Assembly: GCA_016702545.1 (NCBI GenBank)
Contig: JADJDT010000019.1
Location: forward strand, 1 to 64,000
Source of the DNA: Pseudomonadota bacterium
GTDB lineage: Bacteria > Myxococcota_A > Polyangia > GCA-2747355
Direction of reading: 5' to 3'
Length of the DNA stretch: 64,000 nucleotides
Part shown: positions 34,065 to 52,583 of the stretch, in pieces
Position numbering within the stretch: the stretch's first letter is position 1
Layout: every line of letters begins with the position of its first letter
Translations under genes and position numbers: made by a program
The notes under the pieces: generated by a model
What the model was told of the DNA's origin: nothing
Databases searched by the model: none
Seen by the model: the letters and a program-made list of their open reading frames with translations, nothing else

Positions 34065-34778
34065 GCGCCCCCGCGCCCCGCGGGTCGTGCCTCCGCCGGT
34101 CCTGCGCCGCCGGCGTGGGAGCGCTGCTGGTGGCGCTGCTGGCCTTTCCAGCGCTCGCCGGTGACGGGGATGCCACGCAAACCATCTACCGTTACCGCAA
34201 CCCCGCCGGGCGGACCGTCTATGTCAACGACCTGGCCCGCGTCCCGGCCGCCCAGCGTCCGCGCGCGCGGGCCGTCGATCTCTCACGGATCTCTCTCAAC
34301 GAGGCCTTGGGCAACGACCTGCAGCGCGCGGCCAGCCAGCAGGTCGCGGCGCTGCTCGGCTCGCGCTACTGCACCGGGGCACGCAGGGGCGCTGCGCGGG
34401 GCTGGTGGGGCACGCTGTGGCATGTCCACGGCCATCTGGTGCTGATCGGGGGTGCCCTGCTGCTGCTGCTGCTGGGCAGCCCGTGGCTCGTGCGCACCCT
34501 CGGTGTGCCGCAGTGGAGTAAGCTACTACTGCTGGCGCTGCCGGCGCTCGCCTTCGTCGCGCTGCTGAGCAGTTCGGCCGTGCGCGCCAGCCGCACCCTG
34601 CGCGCTGCGCGGTGCCGCCGACGCCTGTCGGCCCGAGCGCTTCGCCGCGACCGCGGCGCTCGACCCTGCCGCTCGCGCCCAGCGCGTGCATCGGATCTTC
34701 GAGCTCGAACAGCGGGTGCGGGCCGCTGGCGCCGCGCGCGGGGCGGCCATCGACGCCATCCTGTCCGGCAGCCCCTGA
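34061..34778 (+). CDS. DUF4124-like exported membrane protein, one frameshift
   Basis: Signal peptide LLVALLAFPALAGDG, then a DUF4124-like motif TIYRYRNPAGRTVYVNDLAR that usually occurs near the N-terminus of envelope proteins. Two transmembrane helices (HLVLIGGALLLLLLGSPWLV and KLLLLALPALAFVALLSSSA) follow. Near 34605 the frame is lost: the expected end (ADACRPERFAATAALDPAAR and IFELEQRVRAAG, ending AIDAILSGSP) is in the next frame and stops at 34776-34778. It is translationally coupled to ccoS. Function unknown. Confidence 0.6.
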
Positions 34779-34800
34779 CGCGCCCCTGACGCGCCCCCTG
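34772..34800. repeat. 11-bp tandem repeat covering the stop codon
   Basis: CCCCTGACGCG occurs twice in direct succession, then CCCCCTG. The first unit contains the last codon and stop (CCC TGA) of the gene, so the gene end has been duplicated in tandem. Confidence 0.75.
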
Positions 34801-35000
34801 CTGCGCCTCTTGACCCGGCCGGCGCTGTCTGCCTAGGGTCCCCCGCGGTGTCGGAGGGGCCCCCGTGGGGGGATCGCGGCGGGTTGGATCCGGCCGTGCA
34901 TGCTTTTGATCTTGATCGCGCGAGCGTCTTGTGGCACACCCTCGGCGCTTCGGGCGCCTGTGCGCTCGGCGGGACTGGTGTGCTGTGCTCGGCACCTCGT

Positions 35001-35072
35001 GCTGGCGTAGCTCAATGGCAGAGCAGCTGCCTTGTAAGCAGCAGGTTGCGGGTTCGATTCCCATCGCCAGCT
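35001..35072 (+). tRNA. tRNA-Thr (anticodon TGT)
   Basis: Acceptor stem GCTGGCG pairs with CGCCAGC. D-arm GCTC-AATGGCA-GAGC. Anticodon arm GCTGC-CTTGTAA-GCAGC with anticodon TGT. T-arm GCGGG-TTCGATT-CCCAT. First of the tRNA genes that precede tuf. No encoded CCA. Confidence 0.95.
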
Positions 35073-35124
35073 CTCCGCAGGGGGGCTCCATGGCAGGGGG
35101 TTCTTGCAGCCTCTCGAAGCGCGA

Positions 35125-35209
<85 letters not shown>

Positions 35210-35213
35210 GAAA

Positions 35214-35250
35214 GAGCAATCGGACAAAGCAATCGGACAAAGCAATCGAT
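35214..35250. repeat. 13-bp tandem repeat in tRNA spacer
   Basis: AGCAATCGGACAA twice and AGCAATCG a third time. Further short repeats (GACAGACTA, ACAGACTA; CCGGTACCGGTAGGACACCGGT) follow before tRNA-Gly. Confidence 0.8.
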
Positions 35251-35390
35251 CGAGATCGAGCAACGGGAAGCAATTAGATCGCCCAGGCGCCCCAAATCGC
35301 CCAGGCCGGAGGGTGCGGAAGCGACAGACTACGACAGACTAACAGACTACCGGTACCGGTAGGACACCGGTAAGAGGTCGCTTCCATTAG

Positions 35391-35466
35391 GCGGGAATAG
35401 CTCAGTTGGTAGAGCATCAGCCTTCCAAGCTGAGGGTCGCGAGTTCGAGCCTCGTTTCCCGCTCCA
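35391..35466 (+). tRNA. tRNA-Gly (anticodon TCC)
   Basis: Acceptor GCGGGAA pairs with TTCCCGC. D-arm GCTC-AGTTGGTA-GAGC. Anticodon arm TCAGC-CTTCCAA-GCTGA with anticodon TCC. T-arm GCGAG-TTCGAGC-CTCGT. CCA is encoded. Confidence 0.95.
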
Positions 35467-35551
35467 AAAAGCCGCGGCCGCAGGGCTCGGCAGGCGGATT
35501 GGTTCTGTAGAGCGGGGTGCTTCTTATTGGGGTGGTCTGCAGAACATCAGT

Positions 35552-35624
35552 GCCCACGTAGCTCAGTTGGCAGAGCACTTCCTTGGTAAGGAAGAGGTCA
35601 CCGGTTCAATTCCGGTCGTGGGCT
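35552..35624 (+). tRNA. tRNA-Thr (anticodon GGT)
   Basis: Acceptor GCCCACG pairs with CGTGGGC. D-arm GCTC-AGTTGGCA-GAGC. Anticodon arm CTTCC-TTGGTAA-GGAAG with anticodon GGT. T-arm CCGG-TTCAATT-CCGG. It lies 86 bp upstream of tuf and is probably cotranscribed. No encoded CCA. Confidence 0.95.
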
Positions 35625-35710
35625 CACCCTCTACCGGTCGCGCCTGGCGCCGAGCGCCGGCCAAGTGGAACGCCCGTAGTGAGGCGAGCAGCTAGAAAGG
35701 ACCGCTAGCG

Positions 35711-36914
<1,204 letters not shown>

Positions 36915-37113
36915 CAAGGACGGCGAGCGAAGCGACGGAGCAAGCGGCCGAGCGAGCGCAGCGCAGCGACGAAGCAAGCGAGCAAGGGAGAGCGCAGCGC
37001 AGCGACGAAGCAAGCGGCCGAGCAAGGGCGAGCGAGCGCAGCGCAGCGAAGAAGCAAGCGAGCGAGCAAGGACGAGCGAGCGCAGCGCAGCGAAGAAGCA
37101 AGCGAGCGAGCCA
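36915..37113. repeat. Degenerate tandem repeats after tuf
   Basis: Four copies of a unit around GCGCAGCGCAGCGACGAAGCAAGCG (near 36957, 36992, 37037 and 37080), spaced by 35-45 bp, with GAGCAAGGRCGAGCGA between them. Many open frames in this stretch are simply products of the repeat. No gene. Confidence 0.8.
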
Positions 37114-37158
37114 GGACCCGGGAACAAAGAAACCGCGAGCGCGACGAAGCGCTCGCGC

Positions 37159-37219
37159 GAGGCGCAACTTGTTGCGCCTCGACTTGGGGGGTGAGGCGCC
37201 GAGACCGCGTCTTGGCGCC
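37159..37219. terminator. Two hairpins after tuf
   Basis: GAGGCGCAA-CTTG-TTGCGCCTC is a perfect 9-bp stem (37159-37180). GGCGCCGAGAC-CGC-GTCTTGGCGCC is an 11-bp stem with one G-T pair (37195-37219). Neither is followed by a T-run, so they may stop or process the transcript rather than act as classical terminators. Confidence 0.5.
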
Positions 37220-37220
37220 G

Positions 37221-37245
37221 AGGGGGGTCTGGAACAGACCCCCCT
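37221..37245. terminator. Strong hairpin between tuf and tRNA-Trp
   Basis: AGGGGGGTCTG-GAA-CAGACCCCCCT: a perfect 11-bp stem with a 3-nt loop, followed by AACGTTA and not by a T-run. Third hairpin in a row before tRNA-Trp. Likely a transcript-processing or partial termination site. Confidence 0.6.
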
Positions 37246-37253
37246 AACGTTAC

Positions 37254-37326
37254 AGGGCAGTAGCTCCAATGGTAGAGCAGCGGACTCCAAATCCGCGTGT
37301 TGGGGGTTCGAGTCCCTCCTGCCCTG
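37254..37326 (+). tRNA. tRNA-Trp (anticodon CCA)
   Basis: Acceptor AGGGCAG pairs with CTGCCCT. D-arm GCTC-CAATGGTA-GAGC. Anticodon arm GCGGA-CTCCAAA-TCCGC with anticodon CCA. T-arm GGGGG-TTCGAGT-CCCTC (with wobble). It stands directly before secE, the conserved bacterial order. Confidence 0.95.
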
Positions 37327-37350
37327 CCGGTGACGGGAACGAGGACCGCG

Positions 37351-37707
37351 ATGGGCAGCTCGAAGTGGGTGCACGTGATCTTTCTCGTGGTCGGCCTGTT
37401 GCTGGCCTTCGTGGCCGTGCAGACCATCGACTGGATCTGGGGGCTCTTCGGCCGTCCGATCGATCTGGTGGTCATCCTGGCGGGGGGCGCGCTCGCCGGG
37501 GGCGCTACGGTCTATGTTTGGCGGCAGCCCGCGACCTTCGAGCGGGCCAATGAGGTCGTGGCCGAGCTGTCCAAGGTGACCTGGCCGACGCGCAAGGAGA
37601 CCAAGGCCGCAACGATGGTGGTCATCGTGACGGCCGCCGTGGCGTCGCTGGTGCTCAGCCTCTTCGATGTCATCTGGTCCTGGGCGACGGCGCTGATCTA
37701 CACCTAA
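37351..37707 (+). CDS. secE: Preprotein translocase subunit SecE
   Basis: 118 residues. Transmembrane segments at about 7-28 and 38-55, then the conserved amphipathic helix and hinge FERANEVVAELSKVTWPTRK and a last membrane helix TMVVIVTAAVASLVLSLFDV (about 88-110). SecE clamps SecY in the protein-export channel. The ELxKVxWPTRxE signature is diagnostic. ATG is chosen with GAGG nine bases upstream; GTG seven codons earlier would overlap the tRNA 3' end. Position between tRNA-Trp and nusG is universal. Confidence 0.92.
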   Translation: MGSSKWVHVIFLVVGLLLAFVAVQTIDWIWGLFGRPIDLVVILAGGALAGGATVYVWRQPATFERANEVVAELSKVTWPTRKETKAATMVVIVTAAVASLVLSLFDVIWSWATALIYT

Positions 37708-37727
37708 GGGCTGATCTACACGTAGAT
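37692..37727. repeat. 18-bp tandem duplication of the secE end
   Basis: GCTGATCTACACCTAAGG is followed directly by GCTGATCTACACGTAGAT. The first unit carries the last codons and TAA stop of secE; the second repeats them with TAG. The gene end has been duplicated outside the reading frame's stop. Confidence 0.85.
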
Positions 37728-37782
37728 GTTCAGCTAGCGGAAGCCGGCTCGGGGGCTCCAGCAAGGCGAAGCAGAACGAACC

Positions 37783-38412
37783 ATGGCATCCGATGCACCC
37801 GAAGAGACGCCCGTAGGCGCGGAGCAGGTAACCGGTGAGCAGGCTGCTGACGCCAGCGACGCACCGGCAGCGCCGGCCGCGCCATCGCGGCTCAAGTGGT
37901 ACGCCGTGCACACCTACTCCGGGCATGAGAACAAGGCCCGGCTGGCGCTGCTCGAGCGCATTCGGAACGCCGAGATGCAGGAGCGCTTCGGCGAGGTGTT
38001 GATTCCCACCGAGTCCGTGGTGGAGATGGTGCGGGGCCAGCGCCGAACGATGACCCGGAAGTTCTACCCGGGCTACATGTTCGTGCAGATGGAGCTGGAC
38101 GAGGGTTCGTTCCACCTGGTGAAGAACACGCCCAAGATTACGGGGTTCCTGGGGGCTAACAAGCCCGTTCCGGTCAAGGATGAGGAGATCGCGGGCATCA
38201 ACCGCCAGATCACCGAAGGGGCCTCCAAGCCGAAGCCCCGCATCACCTTCGACGAAGGCGAAAACATCCGCGTGACCGAGGGACCGTTCGCGAACTTCAC
38301 CGGAATCGTGGAAGAGGTACGGCCGGAGAAGCAGAAGATTCGCGTCTTGGTGAGTATCTTTGGCCGCGCGACGCCCGTCGAGGTGGACTTCGGACAGGTT
38401 GAAAAGGCCTAG
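37783..38412 (+). CDS. nusG: Transcription termination/antitermination factor NusG
   Basis: 209 residues. An acidic, Ala-rich N-terminal extension of about 35 residues precedes the NGN domain (KWYAVHTYSGHENKARLALL; TRKFYPGYMFVQMELD; VKNTPKITGFLG). The linker is followed by a KOW domain (DEGENIRVTEGPFANFTGIV, EEVRPEKQKIRVLVSIFGRA). NusG binds the RNA polymerase clamp, promotes elongation and couples transcription with Rho or ribosomal S10. The extension is longer than in E. coli but common in this phylum. ATG is preceded by AAGCAGAACGAACC without a strong ribosome-binding site. Confidence 0.95.
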   Translation: MASDAPEETPVGAEQVTGEQAADASDAPAAPAAPSRLKWYAVHTYSGHENKARLALLERIRNAEMQERFGEVLIPTESVVEMVRGQRRTMTRKFYPGYMFVQMELDEGSFHLVKNTPKITGFLGANKPVPVKDEEIAGINRQITEGASKPKPRITFDEGENIRVTEGPFANFTGIVEEVRPEKQKIRVLVSIFGRATPVEVDFGQVEKA

Positions 38413-38440
38413 CAAGGCCTGCGGTGAAAGGGAGCGGTAG

Positions 38441-38863
38441 GTGAAAAAAGTTACCGGCATGGTCAAGCTGCAGATCCCCGGTGGGATGGCGAATCCGTCG
38501 CCGCCCGTCGGTCCGGCGCTCGGACAGCACGGCGTCAACATCATGGAGTTCTGCAAGGCCTTCAATGCGGCGACGCAGGGGGACAAGGGGACGGTGACCC
38601 CGGTCGTGATCACGATCTTCTCCGATCGTTCGTTCACCTTCGTCACCAAGACGCCGCCCGCGGCCGTGCTGCTACTCAAGGCGGCAGGCGTGGAAAAGGG
38701 CTCGGGCGAGCCCAACAAGAACAAGATCGGCAAGGTGTCGATGACGCAGGTGCGCGACATCGCACGGACGAAACTGCCCGACTTGAACACTCAGGATCTG
38801 GACCAGGCCGCGCGTACCGTTGCCGGCACCGCGCGCTCGATGGGCCTTGACGTGATCGAGTAG
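38441..38863 (+). CDS. rplK: 50S ribosomal protein L11
   Basis: 140 residues beginning with GTG (MKKVTGMVKLQIPGGMANPS). N-terminal domain with PPVGPALGQHGVNIMEFCKA, the thiostrepton-binding Pro helix, and C-terminal RNA-binding domain with KIGKVSMTQVRDIARTKLPD and VAGTARSMGLDVIE. GGGAGCGG precedes the start. L11 builds the GTPase-associated centre with L10 and L7/L12. Second gene of the rplKAJL-rpoBC operon order after nusG. Confidence 0.96.
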   Translation: MKKVTGMVKLQIPGGMANPSPPVGPALGQHGVNIMEFCKAFNAATQGDKGTVTPVVITIFSDRSFTFVTKTPPAAVLLLKAAGVEKGSGEPNKNKIGKVSMTQVRDIARTKLPDLNTQDLDQAARTVAGTARSMGLDVIE

Positions 38864-38898
38864 CGCGCAACTGGTGCAGGCGTAGTAGGGAGCAGGCG

Positions 38899-39603
<705 letters not shown>

Positions 39604-39609
<6 letters not shown>

Positions 39610-39684
39610 GACGAAAGCCTAGGACGAAAGCCTAGGACGAAAGCCTAGGACGAAGGCGTAGGGGCCTAGGACGAAGGCGTAGGG
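39604..39684. repeat. 13-bp tandem repeat including the rplA stop codon
   Basis: GCCTAGGACGAAA occurs at 39604, 39617 and 39630, then GCCTAGGACGAAG at 39643, followed by GCGTAGGGG, CCTAGGACGAAG and GCGTAGGGG. The first unit holds the stop codon of rplA, so the gene end has been copied four to six times in tandem. The last unit runs up to the rplJ start and supplies its G-rich ribosome-binding region. Confidence 0.9.
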
Positions 39685-39693
39685 GGGGATAGC

Positions 39694-40239
39694 GTGAACA
39701 AGGAAGAGAAGGCCACCGAGGTGGCAGATTTGCAGCAGGCTCTGGCCCGCGCGCAGTCGCTGGTCCTGGCGGATTTTCGCGGGCTGACGGTGCAGCAGAC
39801 CAACGAGCTGCGGCGCGCCCTGCGCAGCCAGGACTGCCACTATCGCGTCGTCAAGAACACGCTGGTGAAGCGCGCGATCAGCAACACCCCGATGGCGCTG
39901 GTGGGGCCCCTGCTCACCGGACCGACGGCGATCGCCTTCTCCTACGTCGACCCGGTGGCGCCGGCGAAGGTGGTGTCGAAGTTCGAGGGCGACCTGCCCA
40001 AGCTGACCATCAAGGGTGGCTACGTCGACGGACAGGTCCTCGATGCGGCCGGGGTCAAGCAGCTCTCGCAGATGAAGGGCAAGGACCAGCTACGCGCCGA
40101 GTTCTTGGCCACGCTGGTCGCGCCGGCGCAGCAGTTCGTGCGGCTGTTGGCGGCCGCGCCGATGAACCTGCTCTACGCGCTGCAGGCGCGCGGGCGCCAA
40201 ATGGATGGTGGCGCAGATGGCGGCGCCAGCGAGAGCTGA
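39694..40239 (+). CDS. rplJ: 50S ribosomal protein L10
   Basis: 181 residues from GTG (MNKEEKATEVADLQQALARA). The N-terminal rRNA-binding domain has VLADFRGLTVQQTNELRRAL and HYRVVKNTLVKRAISNTPMA; the family blocks GPTAIAFSYVDPVAPAKVVS and GGYVDGQVLDAAGVKQLSQM follow, then the C-terminal helix that holds L7/L12 dimers (QQFVRLLAAAPMNLLYALQA). The spacer upstream consists of tandem repeats, so the usual L10 leader structure is not evident. Confidence 0.95.
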   Translation: MNKEEKATEVADLQQALARAQSLVLADFRGLTVQQTNELRRALRSQDCHYRVVKNTLVKRAISNTPMALVGPLLTGPTAIAFSYVDPVAPAKVVSKFEGDLPKLTIKGGYVDGQVLDAAGVKQLSQMKGKDQLRAEFLATLVAPAQQFVRLLAAAPMNLLYALQARGRQMDGGADGGASES

Positions 40240-40407
40240 GGCGAAGGCGCAGGCCCTGCAGCTCGGCCACGTCGCCGAGTGAAATGCAAGGGCAGCCGAG
40301 TAACGAAATGATCAAGCAGTGGCGCAGGACCGATCGTGCGCTGTTGTTTCCACGACGACCCGTGTGAACGGGCGGCTTGCCGAACAGGAAAGATAGGGGA
40401 GAGGACC

Positions 40408-40797
40408 ATGACCGAGATCAGCAAAGAGCAGGTTATCGACTACCTGAGCAACCTATCCGTGATGGATATCGCCAAGCTCACGAAGGACCTCGAGGAGAAG
40501 TGGGGCGTCTCCGCCGCCCCCGTCGCCATCGCTGGGGCGATGGCGGGCGGTGCCCCCGCTGCGGCCGTGGCCGCCGAGCCCACCGAGTTCAACGTGATCC
40601 TCACCGGCTGCGGTGCGGCCAAGATCCAGGTGATCAAGGCTGTTCGCGAGCTGACCAGCCTCGGTCTCAAGGAGGCCAAGGATCTGGTCGAAGGCGCGCG
40701 GAAGGCGGTCAAGGAGGGCGTCGCCAAGGCCGAGGCCGAGGAGATCGCCAAGAAGCTGCAGGATGCGGGCGGCACGGCAGAGATCAAGCCGGCTTGA
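40408..40797 (+). CDS. rplL: 50S ribosomal protein L7/L12
   Basis: 129 residues from MTEISKEQVIDYLSNLSVMD. The N-terminal dimerisation part is followed by an Ala-rich hinge (VAIAGAMAGGAPAAAVAAEP), then the C-terminal domain TEFNVILTGCGAAKIQVIKA with LGLKEAKDLVEGARKAVKEG. It recruits translation factors to the ribosome. The hinge contains the usual variable Ala/Gly sequence. An ATG start with AGGGGAGAGG eight bases upstream is clear; a longer reading frame exists upstream but is not plausible. The preceding 168-bp spacer has no gene. Confidence 0.95.
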   Translation: MTEISKEQVIDYLSNLSVMDIAKLTKDLEEKWGVSAAPVAIAGAMAGGAPAAAVAAEPTEFNVILTGCGAAKIQVIKAVRELTSLGLKEAKDLVEGARKAVKEGVAKAEAEEIAKKLQDAGGTAEIKPA

Positions 40798-40880
40798 GCG
40801 AAATTGCACCGCTGCGGGCCGCGGGCGGAGCGCGACGCTTCGTTCCGCGTGCCCGTGCTTTGGTGCTGAGAGTCCGACCG

Positions 40881-40906
40881 GCGCCCCCGATCGACGATCG
40901 GGGCGC
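40881..40906. terminator. rplL-rpoB intergenic hairpin (possible attenuator)
   Basis: GCGCCCCCGATC-GAC-GATCGGGGCGC forms a stem of 11 pairs with one bulged C and a short loop. There is no T-run. A partial terminator or RNase-processing site between rplL and rpoB is known in other bacteria, and this lies in the corresponding place. Confidence 0.45.
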
Positions 40907-40951
40907 GCTTGACGCCTTCGCGCGGGGAGCAGCGGCGCTCCGAGGGGTTCC

Positions 40952-45145
<4,194 letters not shown>

Positions 45146-45147
45146 CC

Positions 45148-45220
45148 GCGTTGACCGACGGTGGGCCCCGCGTCACGTTGAGGGACGGTGGGCCTGTGCC
45201 GCGTTGATTGACGGTGGGCT
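45148..45220. repeat. Three-copy repeat in the rpoB-rpoC spacer
   Basis: GCGTTGACCGACGGTGGGCC, ACGTTGAGGGACGGTGGGCC and GCGTTGATTGACGGTGGGCT are spaced by 26-27 bp. The conserved core is CGTTGANNGACGGTGGGC. The repeat fills almost the whole spacer between the rpoB stop and the rpoC ribosome-binding site. Confidence 0.85.
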
Positions 45221-45247
45221 CGCGCCACCGCAGCAAGGGAGTTGCCC

Positions 45248-49723
<4,476 letters not shown>

Positions 49724-49847
49724 TCCGCCCGATCGCTGCGTTACCGCGGCGCGCCGCCGCCGCCCGGGCTTGGCGGGCCGCCCGGTGCTCACGACCAGCC
49801 CGTACGCTCCGCCCGGTGAACCCCGCGCCTGCGGGTCGCCGGGCGGC

Positions 49848-49865
49848 GCCTGGCTCTCGCCAGGC
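49848..49865. terminator. Hairpin between rpmG and the converging kinase gene
   Basis: GCCTGGC-TCTC-GCCAGGC: a perfect 7-bp stem with a tetraloop, within a very GC-rich, inverted-repeat-rich spacer. No T-run follows. A run of 12 G lies at 49912-49923. Confidence 0.4.
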
Positions 49866-49932
49866 TGGCAGCGCCGCACCTTGCGCTCGGGCGTTTTGGT
49901 GTAGCGGGCCCGGGGGGGGGGGGTGTTTGGTC

Positions 49933-49968
49933 TAGCCGTTATCGAGTAGCCGTTATCAAGTAGCCGTC
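49933..49968. repeat. 14-bp tandem repeat covering the end of the kinase gene
   Basis: TAGCCGTTATCGAG and TAGCCGTTATCAAG are followed by TAGCCGTCGCGG, the last codons of the gene on the minus strand. The stop codon TGA lies in the second unit, and the repeats beyond it duplicate the gene end. Confidence 0.85.
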
Positions 49969-52583
49969 GCGGCCGGCTCGATCACGCGGAAGGTCGCCAG
50001 GAACGTCGGCTGGGGGATGGCGCCGTCGCTGACCTTCGGACCCTCCGCCAGCGGGGCGGCACCGACGGCGGCGGCGGCCGCCGCCGCGCTCAGCAGGATC
50101 TCGCCGGCGGGGGCAGCCCGTTGCAGGGCGCGCGTGAGGGCTGCGGCCTCACCCACGATCGTCTGCGCCATCCACTCGTCGCTGCCGACATTGAGCAGCA
50201 AGATCTCGCCGACGTGTAACCCCAGGCCGATCGGCAGCGCGGGCTCGCCGCGCAGCAGGCGCTGTCGGTTGAAGACCGCCGCGTCGCGGCAGAGCGTCTG
50301 GGCGGCCCGCAGCGCAGCGGTGCAACTGTCGCGCGGCTGGGCGAAGTAGACCAGCACGGCGTCGCCGACCACCGCCTCGACCATACCCCCGTAACGGAAG
50401 ACGGCGTCGCCGATCAGGCGCAGGTACTCGCTCAGCAGGATCGTGGCAGCCTCGGCGTCCAGGCCGGCCAGCAGCCCGGCGGCGCTCTCCAGCCCGCAGG
50501 CCAGCAGGGCGGCCTGGACGCGTTCGCCCGACGGCTGCACGCGACCCTGCAGCTTCAGCACGCGGCGGACCACGTCGCGCGAGACGTAGCGCGAGAAGCT
50601 GTTGATGATCTGCTCGCGCTCGGTGACGTCATCGACCACGAACAAGAGCTGCGGCGCTCCGCCACGCGGCGCCTCGACGCGCTCGCCGCGCAGGTAGATC
50701 GTGCGCTGCGAGCCGCTGCTCAGACCGATGCGCAGCTTGCGCAGGCCGATCTCGCCGTGCAGGCGCATCAGCTCGGCTAGCTCGTCCTGCGGGACGCCCT
50801 CGACGTAGCCCAGGGCCTGGTCGAGCGTCCGATGGACCAGGTCGGCCGCCGGGATGCCGAAGATCCGCTCGAAGGCGCGATTACAGAGCACCACGCGCCG
50901 CGATTCGCTGTCGACCAGTAGCAGGCCCGAGGAGATGCCGTCGACGACGCGGGCCTTGAGGCGCTCGACCTCGGCCAGCTGGCTGGAGGTGGCCCGCACC
51001 TGCTCGGTCATTTCCTGGCGGATCGCCTGCAGCTGACTGTTGCGGCGCGTCAGCAGCTCGTTGAGCCGGATCAGGCGCGCGTTGAAGCGGGAGAAGTAGT
51101 GCTCGACCAGCCGCAGGTAGAGCGCGAGCACCCGACGATCGGCGCGCTCCTGGAGCGCCACCAGCTGATGCGGATCGTGCTGGACGACCTCGGCGAAGAT
51201 GCGACGACAAACGGTCCAGCCCAGCAGGAAGGAGCCCAAGACCTCGACGATCGTGAACTGCTGCTCGGTGCGCTCATCGGCGAGTTGCTTGAGCGTCTCG
51301 GGCAGCACCGGCTCGCCCTCGCTCAGCAGCGCGGTCGCCACGGCCCGCAGCACCCGTTCGATGCTGGCGCGCAGCGGCATGAGCTCGAGCGCGCGGTAGT
51401 GCGGAAAGGCCTGGCGCAGCTCGAAGAGCACGCGCTCGGTCAGCTCGCCCCGGCGTTGGTCGAGCACCGCGGCCAGCGTGTGCTCGAGCGGCTCGGGCGG
51501 CGAGGGCGCGCTGTCGTCGAGCAGCGTGGCCTGCGGGTCTTCGAGCAGCTCGCGCCGGGGCAAGGTCTCGGCGCTCGGCACGACCTGGACCTCGCCCAGC
51601 TCGATGCCGCGCTCCAGCGCGATGCCGTAGAGCTCGTCGATCAGCTCGGCACAGCTCTGGGGTCGCCGCTCGGGGTCCTTGGCCAGCAGGCGCAGCAGCA
51701 GCAGCTCGAGGGCCTGCGGAAGGTCGACGGGCGGGATGAGCTCGCGTGGCAGCGGCGCGGGGTCGTTGCGTTGGGCCAGGACCACCTCCAGCGGGTTGTT
51801 GCTGATGAAGGGGGTCCGGCCGGTGAGCAGCTCATAGAGCACGATGCCGAGGCTGTAGATGTCACTGCGCGGATCGAGGGGCCGGAACGAGGCCTGCTCG
51901 GGCGCCATGTACCAGGGTGTGCCGAGCGCCATGCCCGCGGTGGTGATCGTGACGAAGCTGGCGTCCTCGTTGCCGGCCGTCGGCTTGACCAGGCCGAAGT
52001 CGAGCACCTTCACCCGCCCGTCCGGCAGCAGCCAGATGTTGCTCGGCTTGAGATCGCGGTGGATCAGGCCAGCGCCGTGGGTCGCGGCCAGCGCCCCCGC
52101 GATCTGCGCGGTCAGCTTCAACGCGGTGGGGACGGGTAGCCGCCGGTGCTCGCGCAGATAGCCCTCGAGGCTGGTGCCCTCGAGGTACTCGAGCACGAGG
52201 TAACAGCCGGCGACGGGATCCTCGCCGTAGTCGTAGATCGTGATCACCGCGGGGTGCTCGATGCGGCAGGTCGCCTGGACCTCGCGAAACAGGCGCTGGC
52301 GCATCTTGCCGTCGGAGGACAGATCGCGGTGCAGCACCTTGATCGCCACCCGGCGACCGATGCGCAGGTTCTCGGCCAGGTAGACCACCCCCATGCCGCC
52401 GCGGCCGATCAACCCACCGACGAGATATCGGTTGTCGACCACGCGACCCGTCAGCTCGCCGATCGCCTCGGGGGCCGGCAGCCGCGGCTCGACCAGCGGC
52501 AGGCCGTGCTCGGGGCACAGGCGCTCCTCGCTGTCGGTGTAGGGGCGGGCGCAGATTGGGCAACGACGGGTGACTTCCTGCAT
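49956..52583 (-). CDS. Ser/Thr protein kinase with PAS and cyclase-like C-terminus
   Basis: 875 residues. N-terminal zinc-ribbon-like CPICARPYTDSEERLCPEHG (8-29). Kinase domain about 50-320: GRGGMGVVYLAEN, VAIKVLHRD (Lys), HRDLKPSNIWLLPDGRVKVL with the catalytic Asp, DFGLVKP and the GTPWYMAPEQ activation end. A helical region follows (about 370-560), then PAS-like GISSGLLLVDSESRRVVLCN (about 575-690) and a class III nucleotide-cyclase-like domain (about 710-860). In the cyclase part the second metal Asp (AVVGDAVLVYFAQP) is present, but the first metal-binding stretch reads QAALLACGLES instead of FADIxGFT. It is therefore probably regulatory, not catalytic. Such hybrids are typical of myxobacterial signalling. 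Convergent with rpmG. Confidence 0.88.
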   Translation of the reverse strand: MQEVTRRCPICARPYTDSEERLCPEHGLPLVEPRLPAPEAIGELTGRVVDNRYLVGGLIGRGGMGVVYLAENLRIGRRVAIKVLHRDLSSDGKMRQRLFREVQATCRIEHPAVITIYDYGEDPVAGCYLVLEYLEGTSLEGYLREHRRLPVPTALKLTAQIAGALAATHGAGLIHRDLKPSNIWLLPDGRVKVLDFGLVKPTAGNEDASFVTITTAGMALGTPWYMAPEQASFRPLDPRSDIYSLGIVLYELLTGRTPFISNNPLEVVLAQRNDPAPLPRELIPPVDLPQALELLLLRLLAKDPERRPQSCAELIDELYGIALERGIELGEVQVVPSAETLPRRELLEDPQATLLDDSAPSPPEPLEHTLAAVLDQRRGELTERVLFELRQAFPHYRALELMPLRASIERVLRAVATALLSEGEPVLPETLKQLADERTEQQFTIVEVLGSFLLGWTVCRRIFAEVVQHDPHQLVALQERADRRVLALYLRLVEHYFSRFNARLIRLNELLTRRNSQLQAIRQEMTEQVRATSSQLAEVERLKARVVDGISSGLLLVDSESRRVVLCNRAFERIFGIPAADLVHRTLDQALGYVEGVPQDELAELMRLHGEIGLRKLRIGLSSGSQRTIYLRGERVEAPRGGAPQLLFVVDDVTEREQIINSFSRYVSRDVVRRVLKLQGRVQPSGERVQAALLACGLESAAGLLAGLDAEAATILLSEYLRLIGDAVFRYGGMVEAVVGDAVLVYFAQPRDSCTAALRAAQTLCRDAAVFNRQRLLRGEPALPIGLGLHVGEILLLNVGSDEWMAQTIVGEAAALTRALQRAAPAGEILLSAAAAAAAVGAAPLAEGPKVSDGAIPQPTFLATFRVIEPAATAT

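Noticed and set aside
39610..39693. L10-binding leader before rplJ
   Set aside because: The spacer consists of 13-bp tandem repeats and shows no kink-turn or conserved leader stem.
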